Positions 35,753 through 45,201 are shown, counted from the first letter of the stretch. The stretch: DNA of 64,000 nt from Spirosoma lacussanchae (GCF_005870035.1 NZ_SWJG01000001.1:1041639-1105638); one strand, 5' to 3'. Notes: a model not told the origin generated them from the letters alone. Made by a program: numbers and translations.

Positions 35753-36179
35753 GCGCACATGTTCCCATATGTATGGGTGTACCTTTCCCAAACGGCTGTT
35801 TGGTTATATTGTTTAGCAAAAGCATAAAAACCCTAAACAAACTATTAGGATTTGCCAGTCACTCGCCCTATGGCTTTGATCAACTCCGGTGCAGCCAGCG
35901 TTGCCGAAGCCATCGATACAATAGATGCGGTCTGGCAATAGGCGCGGAATACTTTGTTATTGGCCTACTCCTCACGGGCCTGTTTCCGATTAGTGCCGAT
36001 GTCGGCCAGGATCTTTGTTTCGCCTGTTTTTTGCCGTCCGCTGCGGCCAGCCAGGCCATCGGCGTATAGTTGACAACCAGGATCGGTATCGGGCGTGTCG
36101 AGCCGTAACCCCCGCCATCCATCACATCTAGCCCGTCTTGTTTACGGCAGCTTTTTGTTACAGAAACTGAGTCTGTGTC
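35753..36179. other. Gene-poor gap of about 430 bases
   Basis: No complete gene is convincing. A plus-strand stretch near 35940-36069 codes for a hydrophobic segment (FVIGLLLTGLFPISADVG), and the opposite strand has an 81-codon frame rich in Arg and Pro. Neither shows a family match or start signals. This may be a decayed gene. Near 35770-35850 the DNA is AT-richer and could hold the FAS1 upstream region. Confidence 0.4.
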
Positions 36180-37493
36180 CTACTTTCCAAACGTAGCGTA
36201 CAGCTTCAGCCGCATCCGGTAAGTTCCGTTGCTGTTGTCGCCGAGGGTCAGCCGTTCCTGCGGAAGTTGGGCCGCGCTGGTAACCGCCGTCAGCAAAAGG
36301 GGGCGATTGGTAAGCCGATTGCTGAGAATTTCATTCAGATAATACGTCAGGTCGAACACATACTGGCCTTGCTGCTCGAGGTCGGTCAGGCTGTAGCTGT
36401 ACGTGGCGCCTACGGTGCTGCTACCACCCGTTCCGTCAGGAACAATGGCCAGCCGTTCGTTCTGACTGTTGGTCTGAAACAGGACCAGCTGGGTGGGTGG
36501 TGCTGCGTTGCTGCGCGGGTTCTGACCAACGGGTTCAACGATCAGTTCGGCGCGATTAAGACCCCGAAACGTTTCGAGCAGGGCCAGCTGACCGATTGAC
36601 GGAAAGCTGAGCCGGGTCTGTAGCATGGCTGCCGGTATAACAAAACTCGTACGCTCGGTCTGGCTGCTGGTTACGGAACGGCTGCGGTCAGTGAGCGCTA
36701 CCAGCGGAGTACCGCTCCGGCTGGTTACGATCTGACTGAAGTGTCCTCCTTCCAGTGGAAACCGCAGGGTGCTTCGCGTCTGATTGAGATCGTTTTCGTG
36801 GTAATAAAGCACAAGCCCCGCCGATCCGGATGAGATAGCGAGTTTGAGCAGTAGATTGGCCGAGGTCGGTTCGGCTACAAAGGCGAACCCTTTCAGCAGG
36901 TTGTGAAAGGTTTCGTTGTCCGAGATCGTTCGGCTGCGAAGGTCTGCAAAAAGTGACTGTCCATAAGCGTCCGGTAGTTTCAGCCGCACCTGCCGGCTGC
37001 CGGAGCCGGGCCGGGGCTGAACGGTTTTTACCAGAAACGACGAGGCTTCGTACCCAACGGCGTCGAGATTGTAATAAATGCGGGTGTCCACTCTTTCGGT
37101 GAGCCGATGTACGCGTAAGGTCGTCGGGGTTGTCGTATCGCCGTAGGCCGTTCCCAGTGGCAACACCAGTACGAGCGAGTCGAAGCGGGCGCCGGTCCGG
37201 TCGGGCAGGTCGTTGCTGACATAGCTTACCGCCGAGAACCCAAGCGCCGACGTGCGACCTGTCAGGGCGTCGGTCCACTGACCTACCAGTACGCTGCTAT
37301 CAGCCGAAGTGGCAAAGGTGTCGGTCAGAACCGTAGCCGCGTCAACCCGGAACGTATCGATGGGCGTGATGGCCAGCTCCAGCGGAGTGATTATCTGCTG
37401 CCCCACGTCGAGGTCGCCCTGCTGGCAGCTCGTGCCGATGAGCAGCAGAATCAGGAAGGCGGTTACCCTGGCTGTAAATGAAGTAATAGACAT
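36180..37493 (-). CDS. DUF4270 lipoprotein
   Basis: The 437-aa protein has a lipoprotein signal (lipobox GTSC, Cys23). DUF4270 follows from about residue 30 (ITPLELAITPIDTFRVD; VLVGQWTDALTGRTSALGFS), predicted all-beta. DUF4270 is a Bacteroidota surface or periplasmic family of unknown biochemical role. It is the last gene of a minus-strand operon after a kelch protein and a DUF4907 protein (27-base gap), a grouping that suggests a shared envelope function. Confidence 0.85.
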   Translation of the reverse strand: MSITSFTARVTAFLILLLIGTSCQQGDLDVGQQIITPLELAITPIDTFRVDAATVLTDTFATSADSSVLVGQWTDALTGRTSALGFSAVSYVSNDLPDRTGARFDSLVLVLPLGTAYGDTTTPTTLRVHRLTERVDTRIYYNLDAVGYEASSFLVKTVQPRPGSGSRQVRLKLPDAYGQSLFADLRSRTISDNETFHNLLKGFAFVAEPTSANLLLKLAISSGSAGLVLYYHENDLNQTRSTLRFPLEGGHFSQIVTSRSGTPLVALTDRSRSVTSSQTERTSFVIPAAMLQTRLSFPSIGQLALLETFRGLNRAELIVEPVGQNPRSNAAPPTQLVLFQTNSQNERLAIVPDGTGGSSTVGATYSYSLTDLEQQGQYVFDLTYYLNEILSNRLTNRPLLLTAVTSAAQLPQERLTLGDNSNGTYRMRLKLYATFGK

Positions 37494-37520
37494 GTGTATG
37501 TGCGGTGAGCCGTCTGCCTG

Positions 37521-37832
37521 TTATTTGAGGTCAGCGGGGCTGAGGGTGGGGGGGAACTGACCCTGTCTGATTTTAGCAAGGGCCCGCTCACCAACGCGCC
37601 GGGCGTGTTCTTCGCTCTCGAACCCCAGCCGGCCCGCTACGGCTGGCTGGGTTGGCTGATGGATGAGCGGTATGTTATTACGCAGAATATCGTAACCCCA
37701 GCCCGCCGATGTGAGGTATGTACGCAGGCTGTAGCGGGGCGATGCCTGATACAGCCAGACCATAAACCCAATGGCCAGCACCCACATCAGGCGCAGGGTC
37801 CAGGTGCGACGGAGTTGCGGTTTAGTTGTCAT
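37521..37832 (-). CDS. DUF4907 protein, membrane-anchored
   Basis: The 103-aa protein starts at 37832 (MTTKPQLRRTW). It has one N-terminal transmembrane segment (about residues 11-27) and a soluble domain with GWGYDILRNNIPLIHQPTQP and EEHARRVGERALAKIRQGQFPPT, which I recognise as DUF4907-like. Its start codon lies inside the 3' end of the kelch gene (11-base overlap), so translation is probably coupled. Function unknown. Confidence 0.75.
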   Translation of the reverse strand: MTTKPQLRRTWTLRLMWVLAIGFMVWLYQASPRYSLRTYLTSAGWGYDILRNNIPLIHQPTQPAVAGRLGFESEEHARRVGERALAKIRQGQFPPTLSPADLK

Positions 37833-38817
37833 CGTCGCGTTCCAGGCTTGGGTCGTACTCCCACAGATCGTCCAGCACGCTGGTGCCAACACTGCCGGTT
37901 GTTACGTAGGCTTTGTTATTCAGCGCAAAGCCGCAGCTGTACAGGCGGCTGCTTCCCTCAAACGTATTTTTGTCAGCCCATGCGTCGGCAGCCGGGTCGT
38001 ACTCCCAGACCGTGCTGTTACCATCGCCAAGAAGCACGTAGGCTTTGTTGTTCAGCGTGAAGGCAACGCCATAGCTCCGGGCTACCGTTTCTTCGTCGGT
38101 GAACTTATCTTTTTCGATCCAAGTGTCCTGAGTCGGGTCATAAGCCCACACATCTTTCTGGGCCGTACCGTTGTTATTGCCCGTTACCACATACCCAAGG
38201 TTGTTGAGCACGAAGGCAACGGCACCCAGGCGTTTGGAACCGCTGAAGCTGGCCGTTCGCGTCCAGGTGTTGGTAGCCGGGTCATAGGCGTAGAAATCCT
38301 TGAGATAGTTGCCATCGAAACCGGTGCCTACGTAGCCTTTGTTGCCGATCGTAAACGCCACGGCGTTTCGGCGGGCCGTACCCGCATAGTCGGCAATGCG
38401 TCGCCACTGGTTGCTGGCGGGGTCGTATTCGTAGAAATCGTTGAGCCGGTCGCTGTTCGCGTTCAGGCCGGTACCGATGTAGCCTTTGGTGCCGACAGAA
38501 AATCCCGTGGCGGCCTGGCGGGCTGAACCCGCAAAATCGGCTACCTGGGTCCAGGTGTTGCGGGCCGCATCGTACGACCACATATCGCGCAGGCGCTCGT
38601 TATCGGCGTTATTACCGGTGCCTACATAGGCCACGTTGTTGATGACAAAGCCCGCTGCGGCCTGGCGGGCAATGCCTTCAAAGTCGGATCGACGGCGCCA
38701 GTCGCCCAGGGGGGTAACGCTATCTGAATTACTACAGCCAGCGAGGGCTAGCAGGAAGGTGGAAACAGGGATAGCCAGCCAGTGGATGGCTACTGATAAG
38801 CGGAAGCATTTCATCAT
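37822..38817 (-). CDS. Kelch-repeat lipoprotein
   Basis: The 331-aa protein has a lipoprotein signal (residues 1-28, lipobox LAGC). Six kelch repeats of about 48 residues follow, each with a G-Y-V-G-T-G strand and an ending such as DFYEYDPASNQWRRIADY or DVWAYDPTQDTWIEKD. They should form a single beta-propeller held at the outer membrane or periplasm, used for binding. It is first in an operon with DUF4907 and DUF4270. Repeats are well preserved, with no sign of decay. Confidence 0.9.
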   Translation of the reverse strand: MMKCFRLSVAIHWLAIPVSTFLLALAGCSNSDSVTPLGDWRRRSDFEGIARQAAAGFVINNVAYVGTGNNADNERLRDMWSYDAARNTWTQVADFAGSARQAATGFSVGTKGYIGTGLNANSDRLNDFYEYDPASNQWRRIADYAGTARRNAVAFTIGNKGYVGTGFDGNYLKDFYAYDPATNTWTRTASFSGSKRLGAVAFVLNNLGYVVTGNNNGTAQKDVWAYDPTQDTWIEKDKFTDEETVARSYGVAFTLNNKAYVLLGDGNSTVWEYDPAADAWADKNTFEGSSRLYSCGFALNNKAYVTTGSVGTSVLDDLWEYDPSLERDDDN

Positions 38818-39027
38818 TCGGGAAGTTGATTACACCGACGAATACGCCGGAAATCGACCAACCGTTGTAAGCAGCCTGCTTTAAAAAATGTTAATTCGAA
38901 CGAAGCAATCCTTTAGGAAGTGGTCAGACCCAACGAAGCAGGAACGTGTGTTTTGGCCAGCGAGGGTCTGCCCGTCAGCGGGTTGACGAGTCGACGAAGG
39001 TAAACGCCAGCGGCTCAAAAACGAACG

Positions 39028-39879
39028 TCAGGCCGTTTGCTTTTCCTTCGTAACTTCGGGGCCTACCGGTTGCCGATACGCCTGAAACGGAATCTTCAGC
39101 AAGTTGCTTACCTGCGAGTGCTCGTTGGAGCTGAGGTGGGTATCGATACCGTACCGGAGATCTTTTCCGGCCATTTCGTGGTAGGTGCCAAAGAGCCGGT
39201 CCCAGTACGGAAAAATGTTGCCGTAGTTCATGTTGGTAACGGGCAGCACATAGTGATGATGAACATGGTGCATGTTTGGCGTTACGATGAACAGCCCCAG
39301 TAGCCGGTCGACCCAGCGCGGTAGTTCAATATTGGCGTGGTTGAACTGCGATAATGCTACCGACAGCGCCTGGTACAAAAAGACCAGCCACATTGGCGCT
39401 CCTGTAACGAGTACCGCAGCCGTTGTAAATACGAACCGGATCACGCTCTCGCCCGGATGATGGCGGTTGGCGGTGGTGGTATCGACGTAGGTGTCGGTGT
39501 GGTGGATCAGGTGAAAACGCCACAAGAATTTAACCTGGTGTTCGGCCCAGTGGGGGAGCCAGGCACCGATCAGGTCAAGCGCGAGCAGCCCGAGTATTGC
39601 TTCGGCCCAGAGCGGCCATTCAATCCATTGCAGCAGACCGAGGTGATTCTGAACAGCCCAGTCACTGGTCCGCAGCAGGATGAACGCCAGGGCGAAGTTG
39701 ACGACTACCGTGGTTAGTGTGAAGAAGATATTGATGCCTGCATGGCGCAGTTTGTTATACTCGAACCGAAAGAGGGGTGCCGCGCTCTCGATCAGCCAGA
39801 ACAGCGTAATACCACCAACCAGAATCAGGCTTCGGTGAGATGATGGAATGTGTTCGAAATACGCAGCCAGACGCTCCAT
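39028..39879 (-). CDS. Sterol desaturase / fatty acid hydroxylase family protein
   Basis: The 283-aa integral membrane protein has about five helices and the di-iron histidine clusters of the family: HWAEH (residues about 108-112), HLIHH (about 122-126), HHPGE, and HHVHHH (about 204-209). Members hydroxylate or desaturate lipids using oxygen. The true substrate is unknown; bacterial homologues act on fatty acids, carotenoids or hopanoids. It is monocistronic, divergent from a thioesterase gene with about 190 bases between. Confidence 0.9.
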   Translation of the reverse strand: MERLAAYFEHIPSSHRSLILVGGITLFWLIESAAPLFRFEYNKLRHAGINIFFTLTTVVVNFALAFILLRTSDWAVQNHLGLLQWIEWPLWAEAILGLLALDLIGAWLPHWAEHQVKFLWRFHLIHHTDTYVDTTTANRHHPGESVIRFVFTTAAVLVTGAPMWLVFLYQALSVALSQFNHANIELPRWVDRLLGLFIVTPNMHHVHHHYVLPVTNMNYGNIFPYWDRLFGTYHEMAGKDLRYGIDTHLSSNEHSQVSNLLKIPFQAYRQPVGPEVTKEKQTA

Positions 39880-40065
39880 AGTATGTTGGATTAATCTTGG
39901 ATTTGATTATACAATAATAGGGGTATTTTCTTTGATAACCCCTTATTTGCCTGTTTCAGTTTTCGGTCGTTGGTTTGCAGTAGGTTTATAGAAACCGATC
40001 ATCACAGACTCTATACAGCTGGTTATTATTGCCGGGCTGTACATCGAAAACAGAACAGAAAACGA

Positions 40066-40584
40066 ATGCCCCAGCCCAAACTAGCCCGCGAGTCCATGAC
40101 GGTCATGACCGAAATGGTACTGCCTAACGATACCAATACCCTGAATAATCTGATGGGTGGCCGACTCCTTCATTTTATGGACATTGCGGCTGCTATTGCT
40201 GCTCAAAAGCACTCAAACCGCATTGTTGTAACGGCCTCGGTCGACAACGTTTCTTTTGCGGAGCCAATCCGGCTGGGCAATATCGTCACCATGAAGGCGC
40301 AGGTAACCCGCGCGTTCAGTTCATCGATGGAAGTATTTATTGAAGTCTGGGCCGAAGACATTCCAGCGGGTGTACGGGTCAGTACCAACAGCGCGTTCTA
40401 TACCTTTGTGGCCGTCGATCAGAGTGGCCGCCCCATCGAGGTTCCGGCGGTCGTTCCTGAAACGGACGAAGAAAAAGACCGGTACGCCAGCGCCCTCCGC
40501 CGGCGGCAGCTCCGCCTGGTACTCGCCGGCCGTATGAAAGCCCAGGATGCCACCGAACTCCGGGAGTTTCTAAAAGTAGAGTAA
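40066..40584 (+). CDS. Acyl-CoA thioesterase (hotdog fold, BACH/YciA type)
   Basis: The 172-aa enzyme starts at 40066 (MPQPKLARESMTVM); the upstream frame lacks family similarity. Hotdog signatures are TEMVLPNDTNTLNNLMGGRLLHFMDIAAAIAA (N and D/G of the active helix) and VSFAEPIRLGN. A C-terminal helical tail follows. It hydrolyses acyl-CoA thioesters in the cytoplasm; chain length preference cannot be told. It has its own promoter region and is followed by tandem hairpin repeats. Confidence 0.9.
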   Translation: MPQPKLARESMTVMTEMVLPNDTNTLNNLMGGRLLHFMDIAAAIAAQKHSNRIVVTASVDNVSFAEPIRLGNIVTMKAQVTRAFSSSMEVFIEVWAEDIPAGVRVSTNSAFYTFVAVDQSGRPIEVPAVVPETDEEKDRYASALRRRQLRLVLAGRMKAQDATELREFLKVE

Positions 40585-40621
40585 AGGGGAGATACACACC
40601 CGGCAATGGCGTCGAAAAATT

Positions 40622-40855
40622 AACCCCGGCCTAAAGGCCGGGGCTTTTCATTGTTCGTCGGTTCGGGGGTCTATATGGAGCTCCGCCAATGACTAGCTTC
40701 GGCATTCATGCCGGAGAAAAGAGAATCAGATGGAACAAAATGTAACCCCGGCCTAAAGGCCGGGGCTTTTCATTGTCTGGATAATCCAAATTCTACAGGG
40801 AGTTCCGCCAATGACTAGCTCCGGCATTCATGCCGGAGAAAAGGAATCGGAACAT
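40622..40855. repeat. Tandem 122-bp duplication of a two-hairpin unit
   Basis: Two copies start at 40622 and 40744. Each has a 20-bp palindrome (CCCCGGCCTAAAGGCCGGGG followed by CTTTTC) and, about 60 bases later, GAGYTCCGCCAATGACTAGC with a second palindrome of the form CYCCGGCATTCATGCCGGAG. The DNA between the two hairpins differs between copies. The elements sit between convergent thioesterase and NTF2-like genes and may act as terminators. Confidence 0.85.
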
Positions 40856-41287
40856 TTATTGCGTCAGTCGGAGCGACTGCCAGGCTACCATCTGCCATTG
40901 TCCCCCCTTTTTTACGTACATATCTGTATACCGAAGCTTGAGTTCGGTGGGGGTGTTGTTGTTATTCATTTTGATCAAACAGACACCGTTGATGATGGCC
41001 GTATTGCCGTACACCCGGACTTTCTGCTCCTGTGGGTCAATGGCTGCGTAGTTGGACTTGCCATCACGAATCGACTGGATATACGACTCCTTGCCATCCG
41101 TATTGCCGTTCGAGTGGGTGTAAACAAGATCGTCGGCCAGTAATTGGTTGAGGGCTGAGTAATCTTTGCTTACCTGAGCGTCGAACCGGCGCTTTTCGGC
41201 GTCCAGTACCGCTTTTTCGGTAGCGTTCGATTGAGCCTGAACCAGGGGAGCGGTGAGTAGCAGGCAGAAGATGAGTAGGTGTTTCAT
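40856..41287 (-). CDS. Exported SnoaL/NTF2-like (DUF4440) protein
   Basis: The 143-aa protein has a signal peptide (residues 1-19, MKHLLIFCLLLTAPLVQAQ). An NTF2-like cone fold follows (VLDAEKRRFDAQVSKDYSALNQLLADDLVYTHSNG; YGNTAIINGVCLIKM). The fold serves many small-molecule binding or isomerase roles; function unknown. Its 3' end reaches the repeat cluster. Confidence 0.82.
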   Translation of the reverse strand: MKHLLIFCLLLTAPLVQAQSNATEKAVLDAEKRRFDAQVSKDYSALNQLLADDLVYTHSNGNTDGKESYIQSIRDGKSNYAAIDPQEQKVRVYGNTAIINGVCLIKMNNNNTPTELKLRYTDMYVKKGGQWQMVAWQSLRLTQ

Positions 41288-41339
41288 GGAGAGATATCGG
41301 GTTTATCAACTCGATACTAAAGAAGACAGCGCAGGGCTT

Positions 41340-42665
41340 CTACCGCTCTGCCTGATTAAGCTCAGTGATAGCCTGATAGACCAGCACCTTGAACTTGTCG
41401 GTCAAGTCGCCGTAGCTGTTCGGCACTTTCTGCGTATACAGCAGGGCAACTACCTTTTCGTTAGGGTCGACCCAGTAGGTAGTACCGAAAAAACCGCCCC
41501 AGTCGTAGCTCCCCTGCGATACGGGCAGTCGGGCCGCGCTTCGTTCGGACGTAATCGAAAAACCCAGCCCGAACTTGTTGATACCCTGGTTCAGATCCCC
41601 GATTTGGTTCTGGGTAATCAGTCGAACCGTTGTTGGACTCAGGATACGTTTGCCATTATAGGTTCCACCGTTGAGCAGCATTTGCAGAAATATAGCGTAA
41701 TCGAACAGCGTACCCGACAGGCCTGCTCCGCCAGAGTAGTAGGTCCCCGCCTGCTTGGGGTAGTCTTCCGAAATGCCCCCCTGCGTGGGCAGGCGTCGTA
41801 GGGTTCGGGTCGAGTCTTCGGTGTAGACGCGCGTCAGACGGGGCTGCTGGGCAGCGGGCAGGTAAAAATAGGTGTCTTTCATGCCCAGCGGTTCGAACAG
41901 GCGTGTCCGGAGAAACTGGTCGAGCGACTGTCCCGACAGGACTTCAATCAGGTAGCCCAGTACGTCGGTGCTGAGGCCGTAGGTCCACCGGTCGCCGGGG
42001 TTGTGCATGAGCGGCAGAGCGGCCAGCCGCGGAATCGACTCGGCCAGCGTACCGGTAGGGGTCCCGATTCCGCTCGGAATGTTGTATTTGGCGTAAATGG
42101 CTACGGCTTCTTTAGTGCCGATAGTCGGATAGCTGATGCCTGACGTATGCGTCAGCAACTGCCGAATCGTGATCTCCCGTTTGGCCGGAACGGTAGTGAA
42201 CGTAGTGTCTTTCTCGTTGAACTTGTCGAGTACTTTGGGGTTTTTGAACGCCGGAATGTATTTCGAGATCGGATCGTCGAGCAGGAATTTGCCTTCCTCA
42301 AAGAGCATCATTAGTCCAATACTGGTGATGGCTTTGGTTTGCGAGGCCAGCCGGAAAATGGCGTCACGCGTCAGGGGCGATCGGGTCGTTATATCGTCCT
42401 GACCATAGGCTTTGTGATACACGATACGTCCATTCCGGGCCACCAGCACTGCAACCCCTGCCTGACGACCTTTGGCGATGTAATCGTCAATGACAGCGTC
42501 CATGCGCCGGAGCCGGGCCGTGCTCATCCCAACGCTTTCGGCGGGGGCTTCCTGCAATATAGCGGGCGCTGAACTGGGGCGTGTGACTACCCGGGCAGCG
42601 GGTGTCTGGGCCGTAGCCGACAGAAAAAAACCGGCCATGAGGCCGGTTAGCATGCGTGTTTTCAT
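41340..42665 (-). CDS. Exported serine hydrolase, class C beta-lactamase/DD-peptidase fold
   Basis: The 441-aa protein has a signal peptide (residues 1-19) and the beta-lactamase class C-like domain. The catalytic S-x-x-K is SQTK in FRLASQTKAITSIG (residues about 111-114), and the second motif region is WTYGLSTDVLGYLIE, with Tyr in place of the usual Y-x-N start. A likely third motif lies near WGGFFGTTYWV. Substrates in this broad family include peptidoglycan peptides and esters; true beta-lactamase activity is not implied. It lies 36 bases from the lipoprotein gene upstream on the same strand, so cotranscription is possible. Confidence 0.9.
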   Translation of the reverse strand: MKTRMLTGLMAGFFLSATAQTPAARVVTRPSSAPAILQEAPAESVGMSTARLRRMDAVIDDYIAKGRQAGVAVLVARNGRIVYHKAYGQDDITTRSPLTRDAIFRLASQTKAITSIGLMMLFEEGKFLLDDPISKYIPAFKNPKVLDKFNEKDTTFTTVPAKREITIRQLLTHTSGISYPTIGTKEAVAIYAKYNIPSGIGTPTGTLAESIPRLAALPLMHNPGDRWTYGLSTDVLGYLIEVLSGQSLDQFLRTRLFEPLGMKDTYFYLPAAQQPRLTRVYTEDSTRTLRRLPTQGGISEDYPKQAGTYYSGGAGLSGTLFDYAIFLQMLLNGGTYNGKRILSPTTVRLITQNQIGDLNQGINKFGLGFSITSERSAARLPVSQGSYDWGGFFGTTYWVDPNEKVVALLYTQKVPNSYGDLTDKFKVLVYQAITELNQAER

Positions 42666-42701
42666 GAACAGACCGGATGTTAGGAACCGGCGCTAAGATA
42701 C

Positions 42702-43196
42702 TTATTTTCGGGTCGCGATGATATCGTACTTTTTCGAGTACTGCGTGCCGTTCCGCAGTGCATTGGCCGAAGCGTTTAGCAGGAGCTGGGTGCTGGTAAA
42801 ACTGCCCGTGGCTGCGTAGTCGGAGTTGACCCTGTTAGTAGGCGTCAGGGTAATCTGATCCGTTTTCTTGTCAATGATGGTAAAGGTGTCGCCGTTCAGC
42901 TCCGCCGTGACACGTTCCTTGACGTTTCCGTCGTACGACATGTCGAAATACATTTCTTTCGGATTGGAGGCCTTCGTTACGGCCACGTTGATTTTTCCCA
43001 CATCGGGGGTCAGGCCGTCAGAGCCAATGTAGATGGTAATCCGATAGTCGCCGTCATACATACCAACGTATTGTTCGCGCGGGTCGATGTCGGGGTCGCT
43101 GCCGCCCGATTTTTTACAGGAGGTAGTTAGGGTGCTGACAACGAGTAGCGCCATCAGTACGTTTCGATAGGAACGAACGATAGAAAGAAAAGCCAT
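42702..43196 (-). CDS. Small lipoprotein of unknown function
   Basis: The 164-aa protein has a lipoprotein signal (residues 1-27, TTSC, Cys27). A predicted beta-rich domain follows (YVGMYDGDYRITIYIG; ERVTAELNGDTFTIID; VNSDYAATGSFTSTQLLL). The pattern resembles lipocalin-like calycin lipoproteins in Bacteroidota, but I do not recognise a named family. It sits just upstream of the serine hydrolase on the same strand. Confidence 0.75.
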   Translation of the reverse strand: MAFLSIVRSYRNVLMALLVVSTLTTSCKKSGGSDPDIDPREQYVGMYDGDYRITIYIGSDGLTPDVGKINVAVTKASNPKEMYFDMSYDGNVKERVTAELNGDTFTIIDKKTDQITLTPTNRVNSDYAATGSFTSTQLLLNASANALRNGTQYSKKYDIIATRK

Positions 43197-43307
43197 GATG
43201 TTTATTGGAAGATGGGTTAAGTCTGTTGTTTGTCTATCAAACGCCGTGCCGGTTTTTTAAGTATAAACGAACCTTGATTCGTTCGGCTGCTCTGTCGGTC
43301 CGCGGGC

Positions 43308-44006
43308 CTAAAACTGGAGCAGCAGGTTTTTTCGCTCCTGTTGCAGCGTAAGCGGTTCGTCAATAAAACGGGCGTTAATACCCAGCCGTTTGCACATGGC
43401 CAGCCAGTCGCGCTCGGGTACGATCAGAATTCCGTTCTGTTGCCGAACCGCGTAGTAGTCGGAGAAGCGGAGCCGGAACAACAGCCTGAGCATCGATAGC
43501 AGCTGCCCCTGCCGCAACGAACGTCCCAGTATACTAAGTACGTCGCCCAGCACGCCTTCGGCAACGATCAGGTCGCATAGCAATGCCCGACTACCGGGTG
43601 CTGCTGCGGCTTTTATGTTGGTTAGTAACTGCTCAACTTCGGCCGCACTCCGGTAGTACTGAACCACACTCATGACGATAATCAGATCGAACTGTCGACC
43701 CGCCACCGGGCCGAAGTTCAGGTAGTCGTCGGCCGGAATATCATGAATATGCACGTTGGGATGACCAGCGTGCTTGGCGCGGGTAATCGCATTGTATCGC
43801 TTTGAGATATCGAGTCCATGAATCTCGCCAACCCGGCTGTGCCAGGCGTCTTCCAGGTTGCCCGGTCCCGACCCGATGTCGAGTACCCGGGTTGACGGCG
43901 AAAGGGGCGCGTAGGTTTCGACCCGATCCAGAAAAAAAGCATAATTGGCGGTCATCGAGTCGTCGAACTCGTTTTCGTTTTGCCAGAAGTCGAGCCAGGT
44001 AGGCAT
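43308..44006 (-). CDS. Class I SAM-dependent methyltransferase
   Basis: The 232-aa protein has motif I VLDIGSGPGNLED (about residues 41-53), an acidic residue in motif II (IHGLDISKRY), and motif IV-like FDLIIVMSVVQYY. The substrate cannot be told; lipid or small-molecule methylation is possible. The adjacent upstream GT87 gene (40-base gap, same strand) suggests a glycolipid or surface polymer pathway. Confidence 0.85.
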   Translation of the reverse strand: MPTWLDFWQNENEFDDSMTANYAFFLDRVETYAPLSPSTRVLDIGSGPGNLEDAWHSRVGEIHGLDISKRYNAITRAKHAGHPNVHIHDIPADDYLNFGPVAGRQFDLIIVMSVVQYYRSAAEVEQLLTNIKAAAAPGSRALLCDLIVAEGVLGDVLSILGRSLRQGQLLSMLRLLFRLRFSDYYAVRQQNGILIVPERDWLAMCKRLGINARFIDEPLTLQQERKNLLLQF

Positions 44007-44008
44007 AA

Positions 44009-44044
44009 GATGAGTGATGAATGATGAGCGATGAGTGATGAATG
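44009..44044. repeat. 15-base direct repeat between GT87 and the methyltransferase
   Basis: GATGAGTGATGAATG occurs at 44009-44023 and 44030-44044 within a simple run of GATGA-type units between two genes. Confidence 0.75.
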
Positions 44045-44046
44045 CC

Positions 44047-45201
44047 TTAGGCGGGCAGGGTTGCAGGTTGGCGCAGGGCGATTGGCCGGTGCATCAGGTA
44101 AATTACCCGAAACCAAATCAGCACGCAGGGCAGCGCTTTCAAACCATAGGGTAACACAAATTCGTTGCGCAGAAACGCCGGAAACAAATCGCTCGGCGAC
44201 ATAATCGTCAGCACAAAGCAGCTGATCAGCAACACGTGGTCCAGCCGCGACTGCGGGCAAACAAACCACCAGAGAATAACGCCCGTTACGGCGGTGATGT
44301 AAGTTGGCGACTCGGAAACCGGGTTGAAGATCACCTGAAAAATCAGTATCGACGCCAGCATGAGTTGTTTGAAGGTCTGTTCGCTGTATCGTTTGATGTG
44401 TAGATAGACCGTACAGAATAACAGTACGCCCGAGCCGATAATGACGGCTGTGTCCAGATTGGGCGATACGAAAAGGTGGAGCAGCCGGTGAATCGATGTG
44501 TTGGCCCACTTGTCGTGGTCTGATTTGATGAGTAGCTGCTTGACCCATAAGTCATACTGCCAGGCCAGCTTGTCGGGCGTTGTGAACAACAGCGGTAGTA
44601 GCCCCAGCACCACCGCCCAGACCACCATCGAGACCAGAAACCGGCCGCGCTGGGGGTACAGAACAAAGAGACCGGCTGCCACGAGGCTGTATATTTTTAC
44701 GTTGAACCCGAGCATGATGAAGAAAGCCGCCCAGAACGGTTGTCGCTTTTCGAAGCACAGAAAGGCGAACAGCGGAATGGCCCCAATGAGCGGATTGGTC
44801 TGGCTGTTGACGATCGACGTAAAGAGTTCGTGCAGCCCGAACCAATAGGCAAACACCCGCTGCCGATGGGTTAGCGGCATGCGGTAGATGGCATAGACCC
44901 ATACGGCCGCAAACAGCAGCTGCCAAAGAAACAAACCAGCCGAATATGGGAGGGCGAAGATTGGCGAGAATAAAGCCGCAAAGGTGGGCGCGTAGTGATA
45001 GTGATCGAAATACTCAGCCGGATACTCGGCGTACAGACTCGTGCCGTTGATCAGGTGATAAAGCGAATGATAAAAGATGGAGTAGTTATTCGAGTCCTGA
45101 TTGACGACGATCCGGATGCTGGCAAACACCATCAGCAGCGCATAAACGCCGAAAATAAATCGAAAATCGCTGAACAGCGGTTTACTGAAAAAGGCACGCA
45201 T
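44047..45201 (-). CDS. Membrane glycosyltransferase, GT87 (DUF2029) family
   Basis: The 384-aa polytopic protein has about ten helices. After the first helix comes a periplasmic loop with YHSLYHLINGTSLYAEYPAEY and DHYHYAPTFA, matching GT87/DUF2029 (polyprenol-phosphate mannosyltransferase-like) proteins. The acceptor is unknown. It is followed on the same strand by the methyltransferase. It is the last chromosomal backbone gene before the dnaE-associated island. Confidence 0.8.
   Translation of the reverse strand: MRAFFSKPLFSDFRFIFGVYALLMVFASIRIVVNQDSNNYSIFYHSLYHLINGTSLYAEYPAEYFDHYHYAPTFAALFSPIFALPYSAGLFLWQLLFAAVWVYAIYRMPLTHRQRVFAYWFGLHELFTSIVNSQTNPLIGAIPLFAFLCFEKRQPFWAAFFIMLGFNVKIYSLVAAGLFVLYPQRGRFLVSMVVWAVVLGLLPLLFTTPDKLAWQYDLWVKQLLIKSDHDKWANTSIHRLLHLFVSPNLDTAVIIGSGVLLFCTVYLHIKRYSEQTFKQLMLASILIFQVIFNPVSESPTYITAVTGVILWWFVCPQSRLDHVLLISCFVLTIMSPSDLFPAFLRNEFVLPYGLKALPCVLIWFRVIYLMHRPIALRQPATLPA

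Noticed and set aside
35880..36125. 81-codon minus-strand frame
   Set aside because: Arg/Pro-rich, no family resemblance, no start signals.
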